A DNA stretch of 64,000 nucleotides, taken from Actinomycetospora cinnamomea. Its GTDB lineage: Bacteria; Actinomycetota; Actinomycetes; Mycobacteriales; Pseudonocardiaceae. The stretch is taken from the NCBI RefSeq assembly GCF_003096675.1, contig NZ_QEKW01000008.1:1-64000 (forward strand), read 5' to 3'. The notes under the pieces are model-generated. The model saw only the letters and a list, made by a program, of their open reading frames with translations, did not search any database and had not been told where the DNA came from. Of this stretch, positions 1 to 8,900 are shown piece by piece. Positions within the stretch are counted from its first letter, which is position 1. Every line of letters begins with the position of its first letter. The translations under genes were made by a program, and so were the position numbers.

Positions 1-128
1 TCATCGAGAAGATCCGCACCTTCATCGACGGCTGGAACGACCGCTGCCACCCCTTCACGTGGACCAAGACCGCCGAAGAGATCCTGCCCCACGCCACGCG
101 TCAACGAACTTCAGACGCGCGACACTAG
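1..128 (+). mobile_element. IS630-type transposase, C-terminal fragment
   Basis: The frame entering from the left edge encodes about 41 residues ending at a TAG at 126-128. It contains FIDGWNDRCHPFTWTKTA, the C-terminal signature of IS630/Tc1-mariner-type transposases (the stretch after the last catalytic acidic residue). Only the tail lies inside the window, so intactness of the element cannot be judged. It sits directly against the truncated PadR-type remnant that follows, which suggests that the element inserted there. No terminal inverted repeat could be delimited from one end alone. Confidence 0.8.
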
Positions 129-130
129 GT

Positions 131-379
131 CACGCTGACCTGCTCGACGCCCGGGGCCGCGTGCTGCGCGAGCGCCGTGCCCGCGTCGCGGGACTGGCCG
201 AGGCGGCGGCCCCGGGGGGCGGCGACGGGGACGATCCCGACGCCGGCGACCCGTGGGCCGTGCTGGTGCTCGACGAGGTGCTGCGCCGCATCCACGACGA
301 GCAGGCCTGGCTCGACCGCCTCGCCGCCCGCATCGACGGCACCGGCCCCACCGACGACCGCTCCGAGGAGAGCCCGTGA
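131..379 (+). pseudogene. PadR-family regulator remnant (C-terminal half)
   Basis: About 80 residues remain. They carry the pattern of the PadR C-terminal dimerisation helices: an LLDARGRVLRERRARV helix, an Asp/Gly-rich turn, then WAVLVLDEVLRRIHDEQAWLDRLAARI. The N-terminal winged-helix DNA-binding half is absent. The frame runs back into the transposase sequence, so no native start is present. The stop overlaps the GTG start of the P450 by four bases (GTGA), so the two genes were probably co-transcribed. I infer that an IS630 insertion removed the front of a regulator of the P450. The family assignment rests on the pattern of a short C-terminal region only. Confidence 0.55.
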
Positions 380-1635
380 CCACCACCGCCAGCTCGATCG
401 CGCACGACGACACCGCCGATCTGCCCCAGCTGCCCTTCCCGCGCGAGGACGTCCTGCGGATCTCGCCGCTCTACGAGCGCCTGCGCGCGGCGGGGCCGGT
501 CACCCGCGTGCGCACGCCGGCCGGGGACGTCGCGTGGCTGGTCTCGCGCTACGAGGAGGCCAAGGCGCTGTTCGCCGACCGGCGCCTCGGGCGCTCGCAC
601 CCCCGCCCCGCCGAGGCCGCGCGCGTGTCCGACGCGGGCGTGATGGCCGGGCCGACCGGCGACCACGAGCACGAGGACGCCGACCACGCCAGCATGCGCC
701 GCCTGCTCACACCCGCGTTCTCGGCCAAGCGGATGCGGCTGCTGCACGACCGGGTCGCCGAGCTCGCCGAGGCCCTCGTCGACGACCTCGTGGCCGCCCA
801 CGAGCGCGGTGAGGACCCGGTCGACCTGCACGCCGGCTTCTCGGTGCCCCTGCCGATCTTCGTCATCTGCGAGCTGCTCGGGGTGCCGGTGGAGGACCGG
901 GCGTACTTCAAGGACCTCTCCGAGCGTCTGGCCACCCTGACCGGCGACGACCCGGCGGTGGCGCGCGACGAGCTCCAGCGCTACACGGCGACGCTCGCCG
1001 AGACCAAGCGCGCCGAGCCCGGTGAGGACGTCATCTCCGACCTCGTCGCCGCGCAGGCGCAGGACCCGCGGCTGACCGACGAGCGGGTCGCCGAACTGAC
1101 CGCCGGGCTCCTGTTCGCGGGGCACGAGACGACCGTCAATCGGCTCTCGCTCGGCGTGCTCCTGCTGCTGGTCAACCCCGAGGCGCGTGACCGGCTCGTC
1201 GCCGACCCCGCCGGCGAGGTCGACGGGATCGTCGAGGAGGTGCTGCGCCTCGCCGAGCCCGGCGGGATGGGGCTGCTGCGCTACGCCCACGAGGACGTGG
1301 TCGTCGGCGAGGGGGACGAGCAGGTCACGATCCCGGCCGGCGACGCCGTGGTGATCGTGACCAGCGCGGCCAACCGCGACCGGGGCGCGTTCGACGACGC
1401 CGACACGTTCGACCCCGACCGCGCACCCAACCCGCACCTGTCGTTCGGACACGGCCCGCACTTCTGCATCGGCGCGAGCCTCGCGCGCACCGAGCTGCGC
1501 GTCGGGCTGTCGACGCTGTTCACGCGCCTGCCCGGGCTGCACACGGCGGTCGATCCGTCGGAGCTCTCCCTGCACACCGAGCGCCTCACCGGCGGCCTCG
1601 ACGCGCTGCCGGTGACGTGCGCTCCGCGCCCGTGA
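376..1635 (+). CDS. Cytochrome P450
   Basis: A soluble bacterial-type P450 monooxygenase of 419 residues, the usual length for the CYP105/107-like classes. The I-helix oxygen-activation motif AGHETT lies near residue 248, the ExxR of helix K is in EEVLRLAEP near 287, and the heme loop FGHGPHFCIG places the thiolate Cys at about 364. The GTG start at 376 overlaps the stop of the PadR remnant. No dedicated ferredoxin is adjacent; a ferredoxin gene lies at 5.0-5.3 kb but faces the other way in a different unit. The substrate cannot be inferred. The start of its operon has been replaced by the transposase fragment, so its present promoter is unknown. Confidence 0.95.
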   Translation: MTTTASSIAHDDTADLPQLPFPREDVLRISPLYERLRAAGPVTRVRTPAGDVAWLVSRYEEAKALFADRRLGRSHPRPAEAARVSDAGVMAGPTGDHEHEDADHASMRRLLTPAFSAKRMRLLHDRVAELAEALVDDLVAAHERGEDPVDLHAGFSVPLPIFVICELLGVPVEDRAYFKDLSERLATLTGDDPAVARDELQRYTATLAETKRAEPGEDVISDLVAAQAQDPRLTDERVAELTAGLLFAGHETTVNRLSLGVLLLLVNPEARDRLVADPAGEVDGIVEEVLRLAEPGGMGLLRYAHEDVVVGEGDEQVTIPAGDAVVIVTSAANRDRGAFDDADTFDPDRAPNPHLSFGHGPHFCIGASLARTELRVGLSTLFTRLPGLHTAVDPSELSLHTERLTGGLDALPVTCAPRP

Positions 1636-1645
1636 GCGCGCACCC

Positions 1646-2402
1646 TCAGAGCTCGTCGCGGCGGGTCACGAGGGTCACGGCGACCTCGCGGAGCTTGACG
1701 TTGAGGTCCTGCGACGTGCGGCGCAGCACGTCGAAGGCCTCGTCGGAGGACAGGCCACGCCGCTCCATGAGCACGCCCTTGGCCTGACCGATGACGTCGC
1801 GGCTCTCCAGGGCCTCGAGCAGCTGGGTCTCGCGCAGCTCGGCGGCGGTACGGGCCTGCACCGCCGAGATCGCGGTGGCCGCGTGGGCGGCCAGCACGAG
1901 GGCGAGGTCGCGGTCCGCCCGGTCGAGACCGTCGGCGGACCGGGACCAGAAGTTCACGGCGCCGAAGCGGGGCGGCTCCCCGCCGGGGAACATGCCGGTG
2001 CTCAGCACGGCCCTCAGCCCCAGCTCCTCGGCGGCGCGGGTGCCGAACGTCGGCCAGGGCGTGTCGGGGCCGGCGGTGCGGGCCATGCAGGCGCCCACCC
2101 CCGTCCTGGTGCATCGCCTCGTGGCTGGGGCCCTCGCCCACCTCGTCCTGCAACGCGTCGGCCTCCTGGCCCACCGGGTGGCTCGACGCGACGGTGTCCA
2201 GCTGCCCGTCGGGGCCGCGCAGCACCACCGAGACCACGTCGGCGCCCGGCACCACCGCCCGCGCGGCCTCGATCACCCGCTCGACGACGCCGAGCACCCC
2301 CGCGTCCCGCGGCACCCGCAGCAACGCGTCGGCCAGCGCGATGAAGGGTTGCGCGAGCCCGCTGTCGATCTCGCCGGTGTCCGACGGGCGGTGGAGGGGC
2401 AT
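1646..2402 (-). pseudogene. GAF-ANTAR regulator, disrupted by a one-base frameshift
   Basis: The N-terminal part from ATG 2402 (MPLHRPSDTGE...) reads as a GAF domain up to GEGPSHEAMHQDG. The rest of the GAF domain (ACMARTAGPDTPWP) and an ANTAR RNA-binding domain (RDVIGQAKGVLMERRGLSSDEAFDVLRRTSQ) continue in a frame offset by one base. Removing one base from the five-base run at 2098-2102 joins the halves into one 251-residue protein. ANTAR proteins normally bind paired hairpins in nascent mRNA and prevent termination, with GAF as sensor. As written, the product would end early and lack the ANTAR domain. A homopolymer sequencing error is an equally good explanation. It is convergent with the P450. 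Confidence 0.8.
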
Positions 2403-2526
2403 CGCGGGGCACCTTCGAGCGGTCGGGAACGGTCGCGGACCAGCAAAGTATCCGCGACGCACGCGAAGGTGTGACGTGCAGGTCGGAGGCCGACCCCCTG
2501 GAGTCGTGCGAGGGCGGCCCGCGGGG

Positions 2527-4188
2527 TCACCGGGCGATCAACTGGCCGAGGCGCTTGGTCAGCTTGACGTTCTCCGAGTAGTCCACCGGCACCACGATCA
2601 CCGACGGCTTGTCGCGCTGGTCGAACGCCTCCTTGAGGGCGGGCCGCAGCTCGTCGGCGCTGCCGAGCCGCCGCGCGTGGCAGCCGAGGCCCTCGGAGAT
2701 CTTGACGAGGTCGGGGGTCTTGAACTCCGTGCCGAAGTGGCGCCCGAACTCGATCTCCTGCTTCCAGGAGATCAGTCCGTAGTCGTTGTCCTCCCAGACC
2801 AGGTTGACCGGGGCGACGCCCAGCCGGGTGGCCGTGGCCAGCTCCGGGCCGTGCATGAGGAAGCCGCCGTCGCCGGAGATGGCGACCACGCGGCGGTCCC
2901 CGGCCACCAGCGACGCCGAGACGCTGCCCGGGACGGCGATGCCCATCGAGCAGAAGCCGTTGGAGATGATGCAGGTGTTCGGCGCGTACGTCGGGTAGTG
3001 CCGCGCGATCCACATCTTGTGGGCGCCGACGTCGCTGATGAGGATGTCCTCGTCGTCCATCTCGGCGCGCAGGTCGGCGAGGACGCGCTGCGGCTTCATC
3101 GGGAAGTCGCCGGTCTCCCGCTCGGCGCTCGCCCCGGCCTCGGTGATCTCCTCGGTGAGATTGCGGCGGGCGCGCGCGTGGCCCTCGAAGTCGGGGAACC
3201 GGTGCGCGTCGGTGAGGCCCTCGTTGATCGCCCAGAGTGTGGCCGCGACGTCGCCGACGATCTCGACGGTCGGCCGGTACGACATGTCGACCTCGGCGGG
3301 GTCGAAGTCGATGTGCAGCAGGCGCTTGGTGCGGCCGATGTTCCAGTGCGACGGGGGCCACTCGACCATGTCGTAGCCGACCGCGATGACGAGGTCCGAG
3401 GCCTCGAACACCTCGGTGACGTAGTCCCGCGAGCCCAGGCCGACGGCGTAGAGGCTGCGCTCGTGACGGTCGGAGAGCGCGCCCTTGCCCATGAACGTCA
3501 TGCCGGCGTAGATGCCGGTGGCCTCGACGAAGCGCTGGAGCTGGCGGCTCACCCGGGTGCGCACGCAGCCCTGGCCGACCAGCAGCACCGGACGCTCGGC
3601 CCGGGCGATCAGGTCCAGCGCGGCGCTGATCGACTTGTCGTCGGGCACGGGCCGGCGGACCTTCTCCGGCGGCACGATCGGCGCGGACTCGACCTCGTGC
3701 TTGGCGATGTCCTCGGGGAGCTCGACGTGCGTGGCGCCGGGCTTCTCGGCGACGGCGAGCTTGAACGCCTTGCGGACGACCTCGGGGATGGTGCTCTCGT
3801 CGCGCAGCGACGTCGTCCACTTGGTGAGCGGCGCGAACATCTCGTTCACGTTCATCGCCTGGTGCGATTCCTTGTGCAGGCGCGTCGTGGCGCCCTGCCC
3901 GGTGATCGCCACGACCGGCGCGTTGTCCATGTTCGCGTTGGCCACACCCGTCACGAGGTTGGCCGCACCGGGCCCGAGCGTCGACAGGCAGACGCCCGCC
4001 TGCCCCGTGAGACGGCCGTAGACGTCGGCCATGAAGGCCCCGCCCGTCTCGTGATGGGTGGGCACGAAGCGCACCGACGACTCACGCATGGACATGAGTA
4101 GGTCGGCGTTCTCCTCGCCCGGCACCCCGAAGACGTACTCGACGCCCTCGGCCTCGAGGCATCGCATGAACAGGTCGCTGGCCCTCAT
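2527..4188 (-). CDS. Acetolactate-synthase-like TPP enzyme (large subunit, catabolic AlsS type)
   Basis: A 553-residue thiamine-diphosphate enzyme with the three-domain order of the POX/ALS family. The catalytic Glu lies in HHETGGAFMADVYGRLTG, the central Rossmann domain contains ERPVLLVGQG, and the TPP/Mg motif GDGGFLMHGPELATATR is followed by NDYGLISWKQ. GYDMVEWPPSHWN resembles the catabolic acetolactate synthases that work without a regulatory subunit. No small subunit (IlvN) and no acetolactate decarboxylase is adjacent, so valine synthesis, acetoin production or another 2-keto acid reaction are all possible. ATG 4188 is the first in-frame methionine before the conserved N-terminus. About 110 bp of noncoding DNA separate it from the upstream HTH gene. 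Confidence 0.85.
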   Translation of the reverse strand: MRASDLFMRCLEAEGVEYVFGVPGEENADLLMSMRESSVRFVPTHHETGGAFMADVYGRLTGQAGVCLSTLGPGAANLVTGVANANMDNAPVVAITGQGATTRLHKESHQAMNVNEMFAPLTKWTTSLRDESTIPEVVRKAFKLAVAEKPGATHVELPEDIAKHEVESAPIVPPEKVRRPVPDDKSISAALDLIARAERPVLLVGQGCVRTRVSRQLQRFVEATGIYAGMTFMGKGALSDRHERSLYAVGLGSRDYVTEVFEASDLVIAVGYDMVEWPPSHWNIGRTKRLLHIDFDPAEVDMSYRPTVEIVGDVAATLWAINEGLTDAHRFPDFEGHARARRNLTEEITEAGASAERETGDFPMKPQRVLADLRAEMDDEDILISDVGAHKMWIARHYPTYAPNTCIISNGFCSMGIAVPGSVSASLVAGDRRVVAISGDGGFLMHGPELATATRLGVAPVNLVWEDNDYGLISWKQEIEFGRHFGTEFKTPDLVKISEGLGCHARRLGSADELRPALKEAFDQRDKPSVIVVPVDYSENVKLTKRLGQLIAR

Positions 4189-4301
4189 CGGTCAGTCCCA
4201 CTCCCCGGCGTGTCGGCGCGCGTCGGACCACGGTCAGGTGCCCATGACGCGGGCTCGGCACACCCCTCGGGGGCGACACCCGCCGTGGATCCGGAGATCC
4301 G

Positions 4302-4994
4302 TCAGCCGGCGGGGGCCAGATGGGCGACGCAGAGCTCGGGTTCGACGAAGGGCAGCAGCTCCACCGTCGTGGGCGGCGTGCCGAGGCGGGCGAGCGCACC
4401 GCGCAACAGCCCGAGGTGCATCGAGCAGACGACCTCGGGGTGCTCCCGGGCGACCGCGCGGAAGGGGCAGGCCCGCAGGGCGATCCGCCGGAGATCCCCC
4501 GTGGTGGTGAGCTCGGGATCGAAGCCGAGGTCCTCGAACACGTCGTGCACGTGACGGGTCGCGGTCTCGACGCTCGTGGCCGAACTCGCGTCCGACGTGC
4601 CGGCGGCCGGCAAGAGCTGGGTGGCCCAGGTGGCTCCGGCCCGCTCCGCCCGTGCGGTGCGACCGGCCACGGTCTCGTCGAGGTGGGCCGCGAGCAGTCT
4701 GGCCAACTGCTCGTAGGGCGAGGTGCTGCGCTCGGCGTCGGACCGCCCGACCGGTGCGTAGACGGTGCGGGGGCGACCGGAGCTGCCGCGTGGTTGCGGA
4801 CGACTGCGGACCAGACCCGCCTTCTCGAGGACCTGCAGGTGGAACCGGACGGTGGTGACGTGCAGACCTACCGAGGCCGCGAGCTGGTGCGCGTCCTGGG
4901 CCGACTCGCTCTCCCGCAACAGGCGCAGCAGTCGGCGTCGGGACGGGGATGCCTGGGCGGCGTGCAGGTCACCGGTGCCGGGCTGGTCGTCCAC
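4302..4994 (-). CDS. ArsR/SufR-like HTH regulator with a conserved-Cys C-terminal domain
   Basis: A 230-residue protein. Residues 17-80 form a winged helix-turn-helix (SRRRLLRLLRESESAQDAHQLAASVG ... TTVRFHLQVLEKAGLV). The C-terminal region carries Cys residues in RACPFRAVAREHP, VVCSMHLGLL and ELCVAHLAP, reminiscent of the metal or Fe-S cluster site of SufR-like regulators. The GTG start lies three bases after the ferredoxin stop, so the two are one operon that diverges from the nitrate reductase operon. I infer a redox- or NO-responsive regulator that acts on the palindrome at 5373-5388 and so may control both units. The cluster is not demonstrated; Zn binding is an alternative. Confidence 0.75.
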   Translation of the reverse strand: MDDQPGTGDLHAAQASPSRRRLLRLLRESESAQDAHQLAASVGLHVTTVRFHLQVLEKAGLVRSRPQPRGSSGRPRTVYAPVGRSDAERSTSPYEQLARLLAAHLDETVAGRTARAERAGATWATQLLPAAGTSDASSATSVETATRHVHDVFEDLGFDPELTTTGDLRRIALRACPFRAVAREHPEVVCSMHLGLLRGALARLGTPPTTVELLPFVEPELCVAHLAPAG

Positions 4995-4997
4995 CCT

Positions 4998-5342
4998 TCA
5001 ATCTTTCCGTGTCACGTACCCGGCGACCAACGGCGTGTCCGCGCCGACACGTCCCACCTTGGCCGCACCGCCGGGTGAACCCAGCGCCTCCCCGGCGCCC
5101 GGCAGCGGCTCGGTGAAGAACCGGACGTTGTCCTCGATGAAGGGCGACCACTGCTCGGGCACGTCGTCCTCGTAGTAGATGGCCTCCACCGGGCAGACCG
5201 GCTCACACGCACCGCAGTCCACGCACTCGTCAGGGTGGATGTAGAGAGCGCGGGCTCCCTCGTAGATGCAGTCGACCGGGCACTCCTCGATGCACGAACG
5301 ATCCAGGACGTCGATGCACGGCTCGGCGATCACGTAGGTCAC
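4998..5342 (-). CDS. fdxA: Seven-iron ferredoxin (FdxA type)
   Basis: A 114-residue ferredoxin of the 3Fe-4S/4Fe-4S type. The N-terminal half has [21 protein letters not shown], shortened here to its key cysteines at about 9, 17, 21 and 25; the second cluster motif is [16 protein letters not shown]. The C-terminal tail of about 45 residues is typical of actinobacterial FdxA. A GTG start with a GGGAGGGG Shine-Dalgarno at about 5348-5355 fits the family N-terminus MTYVIAEPC. It is the first gene of a two-gene unit with the HTH regulator. It could pass electrons to the P450 or to other redox enzymes; the partner is unknown. Confidence 0.92.
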   Translation of the reverse strand: MTYVIAEPCIDVLDRSCIEECPVDCIYEGARALYIHPDECVDCGACEPVCPVEAIYYEDDVPEQWSPFIEDNVRFFTEPLPGAGEALGSPGGAAKVGRVGADTPLVAGYVTRKD

Positions 5343-5372
5343 AAGGCCCCTCCCGACGTGGGTGCTGGTTTA

Positions 5373-5388
5373 GCGGATGATTATCCGC
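5373..5388. promoter_or_regulatory. Palindromic operator candidate between fdxA and the nar operon
   Basis: A perfect inverted repeat, GCGGAT-gatt-ATCCGC, lies in the 92-bp divergent region. Read on the minus strand it overlaps GATAAT (5380-5385), a good -10 hexamer for fdxA about 38 bases before its GTG. The right half-site continues as TCCGCCATACT (5384-5394), and the same 11 bases recur at 5905-5915, about 50 bp before narG. The natural candidate to bind it is the adjacent HTH regulator; this is inference. Confidence 0.5.
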
Positions 5389-5434
5389 CATACTCGCCCA
5401 CCACCGACGCGATGAACACCACGGGAGGGTCACG

Positions 5435-5932
5435 ATGCAGGAGCGCACGGACCTCGTGGAGATGGATCGGGCAGAGTGTTTCCGCCTCCTCGGAGGGCTC
5501 CGGGTCGGCCGCATGGTGTTTACCGACCGCACCGTGCCGATGGTGCATCCGGTGAACTTCTCCCTGGCCGGGGAGGACGTGATCCTGCGGACGAGCGGCG
5601 GCGGCAAGCTGGCCGCGGCCATGAGCCATGGCACCGTTGCGTTCGAGGCCGACGACTTCGACGCGGACACCCACGCCGGCTGGAGCGTGGTCATCGTCGG
5701 TCACGCGGAGATCGTCAACGACATCGACGAGTTGGTCGCGCTGGCTGACCCGGCGCGGCGGCCGTGGGCACCGGGCCGTACCGCGCACGTCATCCGCATC
5801 CGGTCCGAGCAGGTCACGGGACGTCGGCTGGGAGCCGCCTCCCCCTCGACCGATCCGGCTCCAGAAGCGACGCCGAGCGTCGACCCTGGTTCGGAGGAAG
5901 ACCGTCCGCCATACTGCACCGACTCCGCTTAG
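5435..5932 (+). CDS. PPOX-fold flavin-binding protein (pyridoxamine 5'-phosphate oxidase-like)
   Basis: A 165-residue protein whose first 130 residues have the split-barrel FMN-binding pattern: FRLLGGLRVGRMVFTDRTVP, then PVNFSLAGEDVILRTSGG and GWSVVIVGHAEIV. This matches the small PPOX proteins (DUF of the nitroimidazole-reductase/Rv3131-neighbour kind) in actinobacteria. The last 35 residues are a Pro/Ser/Asp-rich tail. The ATG has a GGGAGG Shine-Dalgarno about seven bases upstream. It lies 33 bp before narG on the same strand, so it is probably the first gene of the nar operon. The cofactor (FMN, F420 or heme) cannot be told from sequence. Confidence 0.75.
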   Translation: MQERTDLVEMDRAECFRLLGGLRVGRMVFTDRTVPMVHPVNFSLAGEDVILRTSGGGKLAAAMSHGTVAFEADDFDADTHAGWSVVIVGHAEIVNDIDELVALADPARRPWAPGRTAHVIRIRSEQVTGRRLGAASPSTDPAPEATPSVDPGSEEDRPPYCTDSA

Positions 5933-5965
5933 CCCGACCCCTCAGAGATCGAGCAGGAGGACCGC

Positions 5966-8900
5966 GTGGCTCGCAGGCGCACCGGCAATGGCGGCGACAC
6001 CCGACGTCGCCGCCCCGGCGCGGGGGGCGGCGACGCCGGGATGGACGGCCCGGCCACCGACGCGGTCCTGCGCATGGGCCGGTTCTTTCGTGCGGGCGAG
6101 ATCTCGGCCGACACCCGGGCGCTCTACCGGGCCGGCGGACGCGACGCGGACAGCTTCTACCGGGACCGCTGGTCGCACGACAAGGTCGTGCGCTCGACCC
6201 ACGGGGTGAACTGCACCGGGTCGTGCTCGTGGAAGGTCTACGTCAAGGACGGGATCATCACGTGGGAGGCCCAGCAGACCGACTACCCCTCGGTCGGACC
6301 CGATCGCCCGCAGTACGAGCCGCGCGGCTGCCCCCGCGGAGCCGCATTCTCCTGGTACACCTACTCGCCCACGCGCGTCCGCTACCCCTACGTGCGCGGG
6401 GTGCTCCTCGAGATGTTCCGGGAGGCGCGGCGGCGGCTGGGCGACCCGGTGGACGCGTGGGCGGAGATCACCGGTGACCCCGAGCGGCGCCGCCGCTACA
6501 CGGCGGCTCGCGGCAAGGGCGGGCTCGTGCGGGCCGGCTGGGACGAGGCGGTCGAGATGGTGGCCGCCGCACACGTGCACACCGTCAAGGCCTACGGGCC
6601 GGACCGGATCGCCGGGTTCTCGCCGATCCCCGCGATGAGCATGGTCAGCCATGCGGTCGGGGCGCGGTTCTTCTCGCTGCTCGGTGCGCCTATGCTCTCG
6701 TTCTACGACTGGTACGCCGATCTGCCGGTCGCCTCCCCGCAGGTCTTCGGCGACCAGACCGACGTGCCCGAGTCCGCGGACTGGTGGGACGCCGCGTACC
6801 TGATCATGTGGGGATCGAACCTCCCCGTGACCCGCACCCCGGACGCGCACTACATGGCCGAGGCGCGCTACCGCGGCCAGAAGGTGGTGGCGGTCTCCCC
6901 GGACTACGCGGACAACGTCAAGTTCGCTGACGAGTGGCTCCCCGCCCAGCCCGGCACGGACGGGGCGCTGGCGATGGCCATGGGCCACGTGGTGCTCAAG
7001 GAGTTCTTCGTCGACCGGAGCACGCCGCGCTTCACCGAGTACGCCCAGCGCTTCACCGACCTGCCGTTCCTCGTCACGCTGCGCGAGCACGGCGCGCAGG
7101 GGGACGGGAGCGCCCCGGTGTACGTCCCGGACCGCTTCCTGACCGCGGACGCGCTCGCCGACGAGCACGAGGCCGGTGGGGGTGAGGGGGCGGCGTTCAA
7201 GACGGTGCTCCTCGACGCCGCCACCGGGGCGCCGGCGGTGCCCAACGGGTCGTTGGGGTTCCGCTTCACCGACTCCGGGGTCGGCCGGTGGAACCTCGAT
7301 CTCGGCGACGTGGACCCGCTGCTCACGCTCCACGGCTCGGGGACCGGCGACACCGCGACCCTGCTGCTGCCGCGCTTCGACCCGCAGCCCGGCACCGGCG
7401 GGGCCGCCGGGGTGCTGCGCCGCGGGGTGCCGGTGCGCCGGGTCGCCGGGCGGCTGGTGACCACGGTGTTCGACCTGCTGTGCGCCCAGTACGGCGTGGC
7501 CCGGCCAGGGCTGCCGGGAGTGTGGCCGACCGGCTACGACGACGCGACCCAGCCCTACACCCCGGCGTGGCAGGAGGAGATCACCTCGGTGCCCGCCGCG
7601 GCCGCCGCCCGTATCGGCCGCGAGTTCGCCGCCAGCGCCGAGGAGTCCGGCGGCCGGTCGATGATCGTCATGGGCGCGGGGACGAACCACTGGTTCCACT
7701 CCGACACCGTCTACCGCGCGTTCCTCACCCTGACCACGCTGACCGGCTGCCAGGGCGTCAACGGCGGGGGCTGGGCGCACTACGTGGGGCAGGAGAAGGT
7801 CCGTCCGGTGACCGGGCACGCCCAGCTGGCCAACGCGCTGGACTGGTCGCGACCGGCCCGGCAGATGATCGGCACCGGGTTCTTCTACCTGCACACCGAC
7901 CAGTGGCGCTACGACGCCTTCGGCGCCGACGTGCTGTCCTCCCCGCTGGGCTCCGGCCGGTTCGCGGGCAGGGCCACCGCCGACGTGCTGGCGCAGTCCG
8001 CGCGGATGGGCTGGATGCCCTCGTACCCCACCTTCGACCGCAACCCCCTCGATCTGGCCGACGAGGCCGAGGCGAGCGGAGACGCCGCCGCCCACGTCGT
8101 CGGCGAGCTGCAGGCCGGACGGCTGCACTTCGCCGGGGAGGACCCGGACGCGCCGGCGAACTGGCCGCGGGTGATGACCGTCTGGCGCTCCAACCTGCTG
8201 GGATCGTCGGCCAAGGGCAACGAGTACTTCCTCAAGCACCTGCTCGGCACCGACGAGGCCGTGCGCGCCGAGCAGACCCCACCCGGGCGGCGGCCGGCCG
8301 AGGTGCGCTGGCGCGAGGACGCCGACGGCGAGGCGCCCCGGGGCAAGCTCGACCTGCTGCTGAGCCTCGACTTCCGGATGACCAGCACCACCGTGTTCTC
8401 CGACGTGGTGCTGCCCGCGGCGACCTGGTACGAGAAGCACGACCTCTCCTCGACCGACATGCACCCGTTCGTGCACGCGTTCAGCCCCGCGATCTCCCCG
8501 CCCTGGCAGGCCCGCACGGACTTCGACGCCTTCCACGCCATCGCCGGCGCGTTCAGTCACCTGGCCACCCGCCACCTCGGGGTCCGCCGCGACCTGGTCG
8601 CCACCCCGCTGCTCCACGACACCCCGGACGAGACCGCCACCCCCGGCGGGGCGGTCCGCGACTGGGCCGCCGGCGAGGTCGCACCGGTGCCCGGGGTGAC
8701 GATGCCCCGCCTGACCGTCGTCGAGCGCGACTATCCACACGTCGCGGCGAAGCTGGCGTCGGTGGGCCCACTGCTGGACCGCCTCGGGGCGACCACCAAG
8801 GGCGTCACCTTCGACGTGTCCGGGGCGGTGGACTACCTGAAGTCGAAGAACGGGGTGGTCCGCGCCCCGGGCAACCCGGCCGACGGGCGCCCCCTGCTGA

